A stretch of DNA of 14,252 bases from Bacteroidales bacterium (GTDB lineage: Bacteria > Bacteroidota > Bacteroidia > Bacteroidales > UBA1556). Position numbers and translations under genes: made by a program. Below the pieces are notes generated by a model. It saw nothing but the letters and a program-made list of their open reading frames with translations, was not told the DNA's origin and did not search any database. The stretch covers positions 1 through 14,252 of the forward strand of contig JAOZKO010000040.1 of the NCBI GenBank assembly GCA_029935325.1, in the 5' to 3' direction. Positions 1 through 7,093 of the stretch are shown here, in pieces (position 1 is the stretch's first letter; each line of letters starts with the position of its first letter).

Positions 1-296
1 GAGGAGCAGTATAAACAATACTAAATGTTTGTGCTGAGTCCATAATGTTTTGTGCGGTATCCTTTATATTATTTATTGTTAGATTGTAAATTTGAGCACT
101 TATCAAAGGTGTAGATAGATTTATTGTAACAGTTGTAGCTGCTGAATTTAAACTTGCTGAACTGACTCCTGTTATACCAGTATAATTAACTGTATTTTCG
201 GCTGTTGTATCAACTGCCTCGGTAAATACTACTGATATTGTTGTATCCGAAAGGGCTGTTGCTGAAACAACTATTGGTGCTATTGTGTCTCCAACT
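1..296 (-). repeat. Intragenic direct repeat, distal copy (second Ig-like domain)
   Basis: This segment aligns without gaps to 820-1115 at an offset of 819 bp, which is 273 codons and keeps the frame. I count five mismatches in 296 bp, all between positions 189 and 294. The first 188 bp are identical, including synonymous positions. The copy may extend past the left window edge. Confidence 0.95.
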
Positions 297-2011
297 GGAG
301 GAATAATAATGCTACTACCGCATCCAGAACCTGGATTAGCCCAAATACTATCTCCTGCAGCATTTACTCCAACTAAAGAAGTTGCTGCTGACCAATTTGC
401 TCCATTATTATTATCGAGATTAATATTGCAGAATGTTAAACTTGTGCCACCTCCATCTGGTGATCCTGGCCATAGTCCACCATCATCATAATCAACTATA
501 TCAATTGTATCGCCATTGGCATTTACCAGAATAATATCCTCTCCTCCATTGCCTAGTCCTCCACTAGTCCACTCATAAGCACTTACTCCAAAGAAACCAT
601 TGAATTTTACACTATCAACTGCTATGATAATATACGAATTTGTATCTATATTAATAGATGGAAATGTATATGTAAATCCTTGTACGAATGAATATCCTGT
701 GAGATCAACAGACATGGTATCATTATTATAAATCTCTATAAACTCTGTTGTATCGGTTCCGCTTTCGGGCCCATTATACATAATTTCTGTTATTATCAAA
801 TCAGGAATAATAATTGGCTGAGGAGCAGTATAAACAATACTAAATGTTTGTGCTGAGTCCATAATGTTTTGTGCGGTATCCTTTATATTATTTATTGTTA
901 GATTGTAAATTTGAGCACTTATCAAAGGTGTAGATAGATTTATTGTAACAGTTGTAGCTGCTGAATTTAAACTTGCTGAACTGACTCCTGTTATACCAGT
1001 ATAATTAGCTGTATTTTCGGCTGTTGTATCAACTGCCTCGGTAAATACCACTAATATTGTTGTATCTGAAAGGGCTGTTGCTGAAACAACTATTGGTGCT
1101 ATTGTGTCTCCAGCTAATACTGGATTTCTTTGAATCACGCCTCGAATTGTACTGCTCACCAATGAATCAATATCAGCTTGAACATAAGTACTTCCATCTC
1201 CCATAGAACCTATTCGTAATGAAGAAGTAATAACATTGCCTTTATAAAAGGCATTTGTTTTACCAGCAAACGTATATGCTGCGGGACCCATTTCATATAA
1301 TGGAGTAGTACTTGATGTAATATCAAAAGCATCTCCATACCAAAGTGATGACCATATCCATTTTATGATATCAGGCTTATTTATTGTATTTGTAGCTGAT
1401 TTAATTGCCATTGGCAATCCAGCATATGAGCTGCCATCATCAGCATGCGATTGCCCAACGTAATTTTCTATTCCCATTACATCATATACAAAATCACCAC
1501 TACTAAAACTATCGGGAGCATAGCCATAAATATCATATATAAAATCCAATCCGTCAATCCAAAGAGTTTTATTAGCAGACAAATACTGTGTTAATCCGAC
1601 ATTAAATTTTACAGCATTAATACCTAAAGATGTTGTATCACTAACATCCCACAAATACAAATTAGATCCATCATTAGCAGTTGTCCAAATAACCATATCA
1701 TACTTAATAAGAGTATCATAAATTGGAGCAAGACCTGTGCCTATATTATATACAGAATAAGTATATCCAGCATTTGCAATGGCAGTAATAATTCTTGATG
1801 ATTCGTCAGGACCATAAGCATCATCATCTACTAAAAGCACTTTAAATGATGTTTGCTGTAATGGTAATTGATAGCTATTTGCAATATTAAGTTGAGGTTG
1901 GGTATCATATTGAGATGCCTGTTGAAAATTGCTTTGAGCAATTAATTGACTATTTAAAGTACTCAATAATAAGAATATGCAAACTGATGTAAATAATGTA
2001 ATTAATCTCAT
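1..2011 (-). CDS. Large secreted multidomain surface protein (Ig-like / lamin-tail), C-terminus cut by window edge
   Basis: The frame is open from the ATG at 2011 to the window edge, giving 670 complete residues. The N-terminus is an export signal (MRLITLF..., cleavage probably after IAQ, near residue 26). Residues about 57-290 form a domain starting KVLLVDDDAYGPDESS, resembling the flavodoxin/ThuA-like fold seen in many secreted Bacteroidota proteins. Residues about 300-397 (GDTIAPIVVSATALSDTTI, FTEAVDTTAENT.NYTG) match the SbsA-type Ig-like family. Residues about 403-560 form a lamin-tail domain (PDLIITEIMYNG, TEFIEIYNN, GLGNGGEDIILVNANGDTID, SPDGGGTSL). A second, nearly identical Ig-like domain follows and runs off the edge. 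Repeated Ig and lamin-tail units are typical of large adhesin-like or secreted proteins, often type IX-secreted, but the C-terminus that would show a sorting domain is missing. The function is unknown. The gene is transcribed away from the response regulator upstream, with 375 bp between them. Confidence 0.9.
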   Translation of the reverse strand, partial: MRLITLFTSVCIFLLLSTLNSQLIAQSNFQQASQYDTQPQLNIANSYQLPLQQTSFKVLLVDDDAYGPDESSRIITAIANAGYTYSVYNIGTGLAPIYDTLIKYDMVIWTTANDGSNLYLWDVSDTTSLGINAVKFNVGLTQYLSANKTLWIDGLDFIYDIYGYAPDSFSSGDFVYDVMGIENYVGQSHADDGSSYAGLPMAIKSATNTINKPDIIKWIWSSLWYGDAFDITSSTTPLYEMGPAAYTFAGKTNAFYKGNVITSSLRIGSMGDGSTYVQADIDSLVSSTIRGVIQRNPVLAGDTIAPIVVSATALSDTTILVVFTEAVDTTAENTANYTGITGVSSASLNSAATTVTINLSTPLISAQIYNLTINNIKDTAQNIMDSAQTFSIVYTAPQPIIIPDLIITEIMYNGPESGTDTTEFIEIYNNDTMSVDLTGYSFVQGFTYTFPSINIDTNSYIIIAVDSVKFNGFFGVSAYEWTSGGLGNGGEDIILVNANGDTIDIVDYDDGGLWPGSPDGGGTSLTFCNINLDNNNGANWSAATSLVGVNAAGDSIWANPGSGCGSSIIIPPVGDTIAPIVVSATALSDTTISVVFTEAVDTTAENTVNYTGITGVSSASLNSAATTVTINLSTPLISAQIYNLTINNIKDTAQNIMDSAQTFSIVYTAP
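820..1115 (-). repeat. Intragenic direct repeat, proximal copy (first Ig-like domain)
   Basis: This is the partner of 1-296 and encodes the first SbsA-like Ig domain. Near-identity at silent sites points to a recent duplication or gene conversion rather than selection on the protein alone. The two copies differ by only two encoded residues in the core (L/S and A/V). Confidence 0.95.
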
Positions 2012-2043
2012 AGTAGAATGTTTTGATTTAAAAAATTATGGTG

Positions 2044-2051
2044 CGAAAGTA
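2044..2051 (-). promoter_or_regulatory. Candidate -7 promoter element of the surface-protein gene
   Basis: On the minus strand this reads TACTTTCG, one base from the Bacteroidota -7 consensus TAnnTTTG, about 33 bp before the ATG at 2011. A TTTG lies upstream (2076-2079), but the 24-bp spacer is longer than the usual 19-21, so only the -7 element is convincing. Confidence 0.4.
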
Positions 2052-2386
2052 AAAAAAAACAAGATAGATAATTAACAAATCAATATCAAATTGTGATATC
2101 CGTGAACGCAAAATAGACAGACCTCTAAAGTTTAGTCTAACTTAAATAGCACCTTAAATCGTTTATATTCCACGTATTCATCAGCAGATTTGAATTATAA
2201 TTGGCATAACTTAAATCCGCATAAGTATAGGAAAATGATAATATTGGATTAGACAACGAATTTATTTATGCATGAGGATTATATGTTTCAACAAAATCCC
2301 GTAGCTACAATACTGCATTAAGGTATTTTACATACCTGATTCGGCAGACAGACGAAATGATAGATTTTGGCGTTTTCGGGCAAGCA
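2052..2386. other. Intergenic stretch between response regulator and surface-protein gene
   Basis: I find no supported coding region here. A short hairpin with 6-bp arms (AGGTAT at 2321-2326, ATACCT at 2332-2337) lies about 50 bp after the response-regulator stop. It could end that transcript, but it lacks a T-run on the minus strand, so it is a weak terminator candidate. A plus-strand open frame beginning at 2357 mostly overlaps the response regulator antisense and is not supported. Confidence 0.6.
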
Positions 2387-3112
2387 CTATATAACATTAA
2401 TCCGATTAAACAGTTCCTTGCGATAAAAACCACCAATTTGAATAGTTTTCATTTTATGCTCAATCAATATATCTGGGTATTTGATAGAGAAAATCTTATC
2501 AATATTTACAATATAGCTTCTATGGGTACGTATAAATAAATCTGCAGGAAGTATATTTGCCATATCTTTCATAGTAGCATGAACTGTATATACATTATCA
2601 GAAGTATGTATGGTGACATAGTCCTTCTTAGCTTCCAAATAGTATATGTCGTTAACTCTTATTTTATTGAGTCTATAATCAGCTCTAACAAAAATATATG
2701 ATTTAGTTTTTTTACTATTTACTATCGTTTCATTGTCTTTTTGCGCAAACAATTGTATTGCTGCATTAATATTAAAGGCAATTTCAGCATCTTTAAGCGG
2801 CTTAAATTGTAATGAGTAAGCTTTTGATTTTTCTATTTGAGAGACATCTACTTTTTCGTCGCCACTAAGTAGAATGACAGGAATCGAGAGTTTCTTGTTT
2901 ATTTCGTTAGCGGCATCTATTCCTGAAAACTTTTCTGAAAGAAACAAATCCATCAAAACTATATCGGTGTTGTTTTTTGCAAGAAACTCCATAATCTGAT
3001 CTGGCTTTGAAACCGCACCTACTATATCAAATCCCATATCAGTCAATCTAGAATGCAGTGCTACTTCCACAAATGCAGCATCTTCTACCAATAAAACCTT
3101 TTGCTTTTCCAT
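2387..3112 (-). CDS. LytTR-family response regulator (receiver + LytTR DNA-binding domain)
   Basis: This is a 241-residue two-component regulator. The receiver domain spans residues 5-120. It has the acidic pair E10/D11, phospho-acceptor D55 in DIVLMD, S83 in ILLSGDE, and K104-P105 in the conserved FKP motif. The LytTR domain spans about 140-241 (DIYYLEAKKDYVTIHT, TMKDMA, FIRTHRSYIVNID) and binds DNA through beta strands. I chose the start at 3112 (MEKQKVLLVED). A longer frame opens at 3163, but that would place the promoter-like TATATTTG (3140-3147) inside the coding region and add 17 residues before the receiver's first strand. No histidine kinase is in the window, so its sensor is unknown. 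LytTR regulators in this phylum are usually paired with membrane kinases of the LytS/YehU type. Confidence 0.93.
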   Translation of the reverse strand: MEKQKVLLVEDAAFVEVALHSRLTDMGFDIVGAVSKPDQIMEFLAKNNTDIVLMDLFLSEKFSGIDAANEINKKLSIPVILLSGDEKVDVSQIEKSKAYSLQFKPLKDAEIAFNINAAIQLFAQKDNETIVNSKKTKSYIFVRADYRLNKIRVNDIYYLEAKKDYVTIHTSDNVYTVHATMKDMANILPADLFIRTHRSYIVNIDKIFSIKYPDILIEHKMKTIQIGGFYRKELFNRINVI

Positions 3113-3134
3113 AAAATACTTAATTTTGATTTTC

Positions 3135-3165
3135 ATCGACAAATATATATAATTTATCGACAAAT
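3135..3165 (-). promoter_or_regulatory. Promoter region with 10-bp direct repeat at 21-bp period: candidate LytTR binding site
   Basis: On the minus strand ATTTGTCGAT occurs twice, at 3156-3165 and 3135-3144, exactly 21 bp apart, which is two helical turns. LytTR proteins such as AgrA are known to bind pairs of about 9-bp direct repeats with this spacing. The proximal copy overlaps a -7 element TATATTTG (3140-3147) that would start transcription about 20 bp before the ATG at 3112. Autoregulation is an inference. Confidence 0.5.
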
Positions 3166-3191
3166 TATAAATGGATTTAAAATAATTGCAT

Positions 3192-3228
3192 AAAAAAAGT
3201 CGACCCGTAAAATACGAGCCGACCTTTT
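3192..3228 (-). terminator. Rho-independent terminator of the sulfurtransferase transcript
   Basis: Read on the minus strand, an 11-bp stem (GTCGGCTCGTA pairing with TACGGGTCGAC with two G-U pairs, tight loop, 3199-3223) is preceded by AAAAGG and followed by seven T. On the plus strand the two wobble pairs become A-C mismatches, so the structure is built for minus-strand RNA. It lies about 125 bp beyond the sulfurtransferase stop and separates that cluster from the response regulator. Confidence 0.85.
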
Positions 3229-3351
3229 GCGAAAATTAATAACCTAAACTGTACCATTTATTTAAAAATGGCTCATTACCTATCGCATATTCTTAGGCTA
3301 TCTTTATAACTGCTATGCAGATATTTAAAAATATTTAACTAAAAATCATAA

Positions 3352-4212
3352 TTATTTAACAAGTTTGCCACCTTTAGCATCCCACTCATTATAAGCTCCG
3401 TCATATACTTTTACTTTGGTATATCCTAAGCTTTTAAGGGCAACATAAACAATTCCTGATCTAACAGAAGTACCACAATATATTACAATTGTTTTATCCT
3501 TAGTTACTCCTTGAGCTTTAAAAAGCTTTGTCAATTCAGCTGCTGATAATAATGCACCTTTATCATTTTCTACTTTTTTCCACTCGATATTCTTAGCACC
3601 AGGAATATGGCCTTTACTAACAGGCTTTGTAGAAGTTCCATTAAATTCAGTTATTTCACGTACATCCAAAAATACCACTGTAGATTTATTTAGATTAGCC
3701 TTTACAAAATTAAAGTCAGCTGCTATTTTAGTATTTACTTTTGGTGTAAATGTAGTGGCTTTTATAGTGGTTTTAGCCTTTGTAAGAGGAACTCTAGCAG
3801 TACGCCATGCACCCATATCTTTATGAAGAAGTTTTACATTTGGAGCTCCTAAATGTTTAAGAATCCAATACAATCTAGCAGAATATTTATTCTTACCATC
3901 ATCATAAATTATTATTGCATTTTTCTCAGAAACACCTTTAGAACCAAACATTTTAGCTAATTCAGCTGTTGATTTCAATACTCCTTCTGGTCCAGAAGTT
4001 TTATATAATCCATTATGATCAATAAAAACAGAACCTTTAATATGTGATGTTTTGTAATTCTTTTCCTTCTGAGCTGAAATTACAACAGTATTTTTATCTT
4101 TAATTGCTTTTGAAAAGTCTTTTGCTGAAATGAAATCACCCTGTGCACTTAAAACCGTTGCGGAAAAAAGAAACGCTACTATAAGAGTGAAGTTTTTTAC
4201 TATATTTTTCAT
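3352..4212 (-). CDS. Exported tandem-rhodanese sulfurtransferase (thiosulfate/3-mercaptopyruvate type)
   Basis: The 286-residue protein begins with a signal peptide (MKNIVKNFTLIVAFLF, cleavage probably after SAQ, residue 24), so it should act in the periplasm. Two rhodanese domains follow. The N-terminal one (about 26-140) has the CH2A-like HIKGSVFID and VKLLHKDMGAWR, but Asp104 sits where the active cysteine would be, as in the inactive N-terminal domain of SseA-type enzymes. The C-terminal one (about 165-285) carries LDVRE, GHIPGAKN and the active loop C246-GTSVR251, then VYDGAYNEW. The family transfers sulfane sulfur from thiosulfate or mercaptopyruvate to an acceptor; the CGTSVR loop resembles, but does not exactly match, the CGSGVT loop of mercaptopyruvate enzymes, so the donor is open. 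It starts 28 bp after the porin gene and is probably co-transcribed with it. Confidence 0.92.
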   Translation of the reverse strand: MKNIVKNFTLIVAFLFSATVLSAQGDFISAKDFSKAIKDKNTVVISAQKEKNYKTSHIKGSVFIDHNGLYKTSGPEGVLKSTAELAKMFGSKGVSEKNAIIIYDDGKNKYSARLYWILKHLGAPNVKLLHKDMGAWRTARVPLTKAKTTIKATTFTPKVNTKIAADFNFVKANLNKSTVVFLDVREITEFNGTSTKPVSKGHIPGAKNIEWKKVENDKGALLSAAELTKLFKAQGVTKDKTIVIYCGTSVRSGIVYVALKSLGYTKVKVYDGAYNEWDAKGGKLVK

Positions 4213-4240
4213 GTTAATCGATATTTATTATTTATAAAAT

Positions 4241-5344
4241 TTAATTAAATTTAGCTTGTACCTGAATTACTAAATATTGCTTATTGTAATCAGGTGTATT
4301 ATCAATAAGGTTATCTTTAGTTATTACATAATTTAATTGAAAACGAGTCCAATCATTAAAGTAATAATTAAGTCCAACAATATACTCTTGTTGATACTGT
4401 GCAGCAGAAACGGTTGAAAGAACTTGATAACTTTGATATTTAATAATTGGGGCAAATGACTCACCAAAAGTGTACATCAACGCAAACCAAAATCCTTCTT
4501 TATTAAAGTCTCCTTTCATAATAGTTGGGACTGATCCACAGCCACCACCTACTAGTGAAGAACCTTTATCAAAACCATTAATATATTCTCCTTGGAATAA
4601 TAAACTACCTTTTTCTATGCTCAAATCAACTCCCCATCTGCGGCGAATATCATCAGGTAATCCTGTTTGGATAGGCTTTTGTTTTCCATATCTGAAGCTA
4701 CCGCCAATTCCAATCCCTTCAAATGGGGCAAAAATTAGGCGTGCAGTAACATCTTTATCCATATTACCATCATATTTATTCATTCCTGAACCATTAGTTA
4801 TACCAAGCTTCCACTCGAATATATTTTCATTTTCTAAACCTAGGAATTTTTTATCACCAGTTCCTCCAAATAGTAATACTCCAATATCACGAAATGGACT
4901 AGCTAATTCGTTAACAACTCTAGAGCGGCTAATGCTATACAATCCTTGGCAAGGTGTAGTGAGTTCTAGTCCAAATTGAGATTTGAACTGACCCATGGAA
5001 ATTTTTAAATAAGGTGCAAATCTTTTGTAAGTAACAAAAGCATCTATTAAATAAGGTCCTGAATGTGTAGGACTAAACTCTGCTAAAAAATAATAGGAAA
5101 AATCGTAAGGAATACTTCCTGTAACTCCTAGTCGAGCTCTGTTAAAATAAAATGAGCTTGGGGCTTCAAGTCCGTTCATTGCTTTTTGAACGCTATCTCC
5201 CAAGAATTGATATTCGTATTGAGGTTGAATAAAGCCAATTACTTTAACTCCATCTTCATCTCCTCCATCCGAACAGCCTTGCGCATTTGTAAATAATGGC
5301 GATACAAGCAAGGCAAATGCAAATAATAAAATAAAATTTTTCAT
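4241..5344 (-). CDS. OprO/OprP-like outer-membrane porin
   Basis: The 367-residue protein has a signal peptide (MKNFILLFAFALL, cleavage probably after NAQ, residue 22). It is then dominated by alternating aromatic/hydrophobic strands of a beta-barrel. Signatures of the phosphate-selective porin O/P family are visible: GFIQPQYEYQF, FYFNRARLGVTG, FLAEFSP, LIDAFVTYKRF, KISMGQFKSQFGLE, then RDIGVLLFGG. The last strand ends QVQAKFN, with phenylalanine one short of the terminal position. Family members are anion-preferring trimeric channels, but most homologues have untested substrates. Its position between two exported rhodanese proteins suggests a sulfur-family anion or a related oxyanion, which is inference. 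No TonB box, plug domain or N-terminal coiled coil is evident. Confidence 0.88.
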   Translation of the reverse strand: MKNFILLFAFALLVSPLFTNAQGCSDGGDEDGVKVIGFIQPQYEYQFLGDSVQKAMNGLEAPSSFYFNRARLGVTGSIPYDFSYYFLAEFSPTHSGPYLIDAFVTYKRFAPYLKISMGQFKSQFGLELTTPCQGLYSISRSRVVNELASPFRDIGVLLFGGTGDKKFLGLENENIFEWKLGITNGSGMNKYDGNMDKDVTARLIFAPFEGIGIGGSFRYGKQKPIQTGLPDDIRRRWGVDLSIEKGSLLFQGEYINGFDKGSSLVGGGCGSVPTIMKGDFNKEGFWFALMYTFGESFAPIIKYQSYQVLSTVSAAQYQQEYIVGLNYYFNDWTRFQLNYVITKDNLIDNTPDYNKQYLVIQVQAKFN

Positions 5345-5390
5345 AATAATTTAAAATAGGTAAATAGTTTAGTTTAGGTCTTTAAAAGAT

Positions 5391-5426
5391 AATTAAGGGG
5401 AGCAAATTAATTTGCTCCCCTTAATT
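5391..5426 (-). terminator. Perfect 36-bp palindrome: terminator or attenuator between lipoprotein and porin genes
   Basis: Two 18-bp arms (AATTAAGGGGAGCAAATT and its exact reverse complement) abut with no spacer, 14 bp after the lipoprotein stop. On the minus strand the stem is followed by ATCTTTT. The short stretch to the porin ATG shows no convincing promoter, so the hairpin may partly terminate or process the transcript and lower expression of the downstream two genes. Confidence 0.75.
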
Positions 5427-5440
5427 TGTATAGTATCAGT

Positions 5441-6427
5441 TTATGGTACTAAAGGATAATTTTTAGCACTAGTAGATGTCCATTTATGAGATGTCAATGC
5501 AGTATGAATCATACCATTTGCACCAAATTTAAGGCTCTTTGCATCATATCCAATTACACTCATATAAGCAGTAATCATAGAAGAAGTTTGTCCTGTCCAG
5601 CAATAAGTAACAGCTGTCACTGAAGGATTATAATTTTGATACTCCTCACCAGCTAATGATAATGGATTAACTCTAACTGCACCTTTGATATGACCATAAT
5701 GCTCAACATCAGTTAGTGCCCAATAGTTGTTAATAAAATAACTACTTGGATCAGCAAAAACATCAGCATTAGTAATGCCTTTAAATCCACCTGCCAACAT
5801 AGCAGTTACTCTTTCTGTTAATAAGGCAGCTCCATCAGCAGCACTTGATTCAATTACAGGGTCTCCATAGTTAACCAATGTACCTAAGTCACCTGTTGGT
5901 GGCTCCCATTGTCCACTTGTAACGGCTGCATCTCCTACATTTGGAGTCCAGCTATCATTATTTCCATTCCAGCCGCTCATTCCCCACTTCATAACTTTTG
6001 CAGTAGGAAAACCACTCAAACGCAACGCAACAACGCCATGTCCAGCACCCTGCCCAGTATAACAAACAACAATAATTGGTTTACCACCATTACCACCTGC
6101 AGTAGTAACAATATCAGCTAATGTTGAATTTACTGAATTCTCGATATGACCTGTAGTGAAATCCGCAGCAGATCTAATGTCAATTACATAAAAATCATCA
6201 GATGGGTCGGCACTAGTATCAGCAGCATAAACTACTGCAGCAGTAGTAATCCAACCATCCAAAACTTTAGGAAGATCCATGTCATTGGTTGTTAAATAAG
6301 TCTTCAAAGTAGCGAAATTTTTATTCTCTACTGGTGGAACTTCCTCTTCATCATCTTTGGTACATGATACCATAAATAATGCGCCAAATAATACGGTCGC
6401 AAACAAAATTCTAAATAGGTTTTTCAT
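5441..6427 (-). CDS. Rhodanese-domain lipoprotein with two CxTGQ active-site loops
   Basis: The 328-residue protein has a lipoprotein signal (FGALFMVSC, lipidated Cys22) followed by an acidic linker (TKDDEEE). Two rhodanese-like domains follow. The first (about 45-160) has FYVIDIRSAADFTTGHIENSVN and loop C122-YTGQG, then KVMKWGMSGWN. The second (about 190-320) has HYGHIKGAVRVNP and loop C276-WTGQTSS, then LKFGANGMIHT. Both retain the candidate catalytic cysteine in a C-[YW]-TGQ context, unlike the paired exported sulfurtransferase, whose first domain has lost it. The protein is probably anchored in the outer or inner membrane, facing the periplasm or the cell surface. It is the first gene of the cluster with the porin and the sulfurtransferase. 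The sulfur donor and acceptor are unknown. Confidence 0.9.
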   Translation of the reverse strand: MKNLFRILFATVLFGALFMVSCTKDDEEEVPPVENKNFATLKTYLTTNDMDLPKVLDGWITTAAVVYAADTSADPSDDFYVIDIRSAADFTTGHIENSVNSTLADIVTTAGGNGGKPIIVVCYTGQGAGHGVVALRLSGFPTAKVMKWGMSGWNGNNDSWTPNVGDAAVTSGQWEPPTGDLGTLVNYGDPVIESSAADGAALLTERVTAMLAGGFKGITNADVFADPSSYFINNYWALTDVEHYGHIKGAVRVNPLSLAGEEYQNYNPSVTAVTYCWTGQTSSMITAYMSVIGYDAKSLKFGANGMIHTALTSHKWTSTSAKNYPLVP

Positions 6428-6490
6428 AATAATAATAATTTATAGGTTATTAATAAAATTTGATGGACTTATGTCCTGTTAATTATTTCA

Positions 6491-6520
6491 CAAAAATATA
6501 ATTGTTATTTAGAAAACAAT
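6491..6520 (-). promoter_or_regulatory. Candidate promoter of the rhodanese-porin cluster
   Basis: On the minus strand ATTG (6520-6517), an 18-bp spacer and TATTTTTG (6498-6491) give a near match to TTTG-N19-TAnnTTTG. The predicted transcript would start near 6485 and leave a leader of about 58 nt before the ATG at 6427. A CRP-like inverted half-site pair, TGTTA-N6-TCACA (6477-6492), overlaps the predicted start site, with one mismatch between the arms. Confidence 0.5.
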
Positions 6521-7057
6521 AAAAAATGAGCGGTAAAAAAAGAGTATTGTTAATGTAATAACATAGAATAGAATATGATTAATATCATTTTATATACTTA
6601 ATTAGATTTGCATGACCATTGCATATATCTGTCTATGCGATACTTAGGAAATCTGGCAATGTATGAATAAATAAAAATAAATAACAGGAATGCCTTTTGC
6701 TAGCACGCAAAAACAAACAAATAACCTTACAAGCCGCTTAAAAATAGACCTCAAATGGACTAATAATAATAATGTGTATTTATTAGTTTTATGATTGCTC
6801 AGATACAAATCTCAATTAACCTTATAGTGCTTGCCAGAAAACACCAATTTATTCACATCGTGTTTATTCTTATTGTGTTCATAATTTCGCTTCACTCTGT
6901 ACTTTCCCGAAAAAGAATCGGGACTGGCTGTTACGCTTGTGCTGAAAACAAACATTTACAAAAGTAAACTTATTGTTATTCTCCCGGATAGCTATCAGGA
7001 TCGCAAGCCTCGAACTTGATGATTTCTGACTATGCATTGTAAAATAGCGAGTTTTCT
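6521..7057. other. Non-coding divergent region with short inverted repeats
   Basis: I find no supported gene in this AT-rich stretch between the two divergent transcription units. It holds three small inverted repeats: ATGAT-N4-ATCAT at 6575-6588; TCCCGA...TCGGGA at 6905-6923; and CCGGATAGCTATCAGG at 6984-6999. The last contains the palindrome GATAGCTATC and resembles the degenerate repetitive palindromes common between Bacteroidota genes. No tRNA or other recognisable RNA is visible. Confidence 0.55.
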
Positions 7058-7082
7058 TGCAGGCATTATAATAGTGCCTGCA
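7058..7082. promoter_or_regulatory. 8-bp inverted repeat overlapping the -33 region of the MORN-protein promoter
   Basis: TGCAGGCA (7058-7065) and TGCCTGCA (7075-7082) form a perfect stem with a 9-nt loop, followed by CTTATTTT. It sits just upstream of the -7 element at 7094. It could be an operator, or a terminator-like remnant of an upstream transcript. The sequence does not decide between these. Confidence 0.5.
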
Positions 7083-7093
7083 CTTATTTTAAT

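Noticed and set aside
285..491. Plus-strand open frame of 68 codons
   Set aside because: It lies antisense within the lamin-tail and Ig-like coding sequence of the minus-strand surface protein; its proline- and serine-rich translation is a shadow.
1..1115. Mobile element or insertion-sequence ends
   Set aside because: The long direct repeats are in frame within one protein and encode a complete Ig-like domain; no transposase or terminal inverted repeats are present.
2357..2539. Plus-strand open frame of 60 codons
   Set aside because: It mostly overlaps the 3' end of the response-regulator gene in antisense and has no recognisable features.
3113..3163. Longer N-terminus for the response regulator (start at 3163)
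   Set aside because: It would run across the -7 element and the direct repeat, and adds residues before the conserved first strand of the receiver domain.
4470..4979. Plus-strand open frame of 169 codons
   Set aside because: It is entirely antisense to the porin gene, and its composition reflects the porin codons read backwards.
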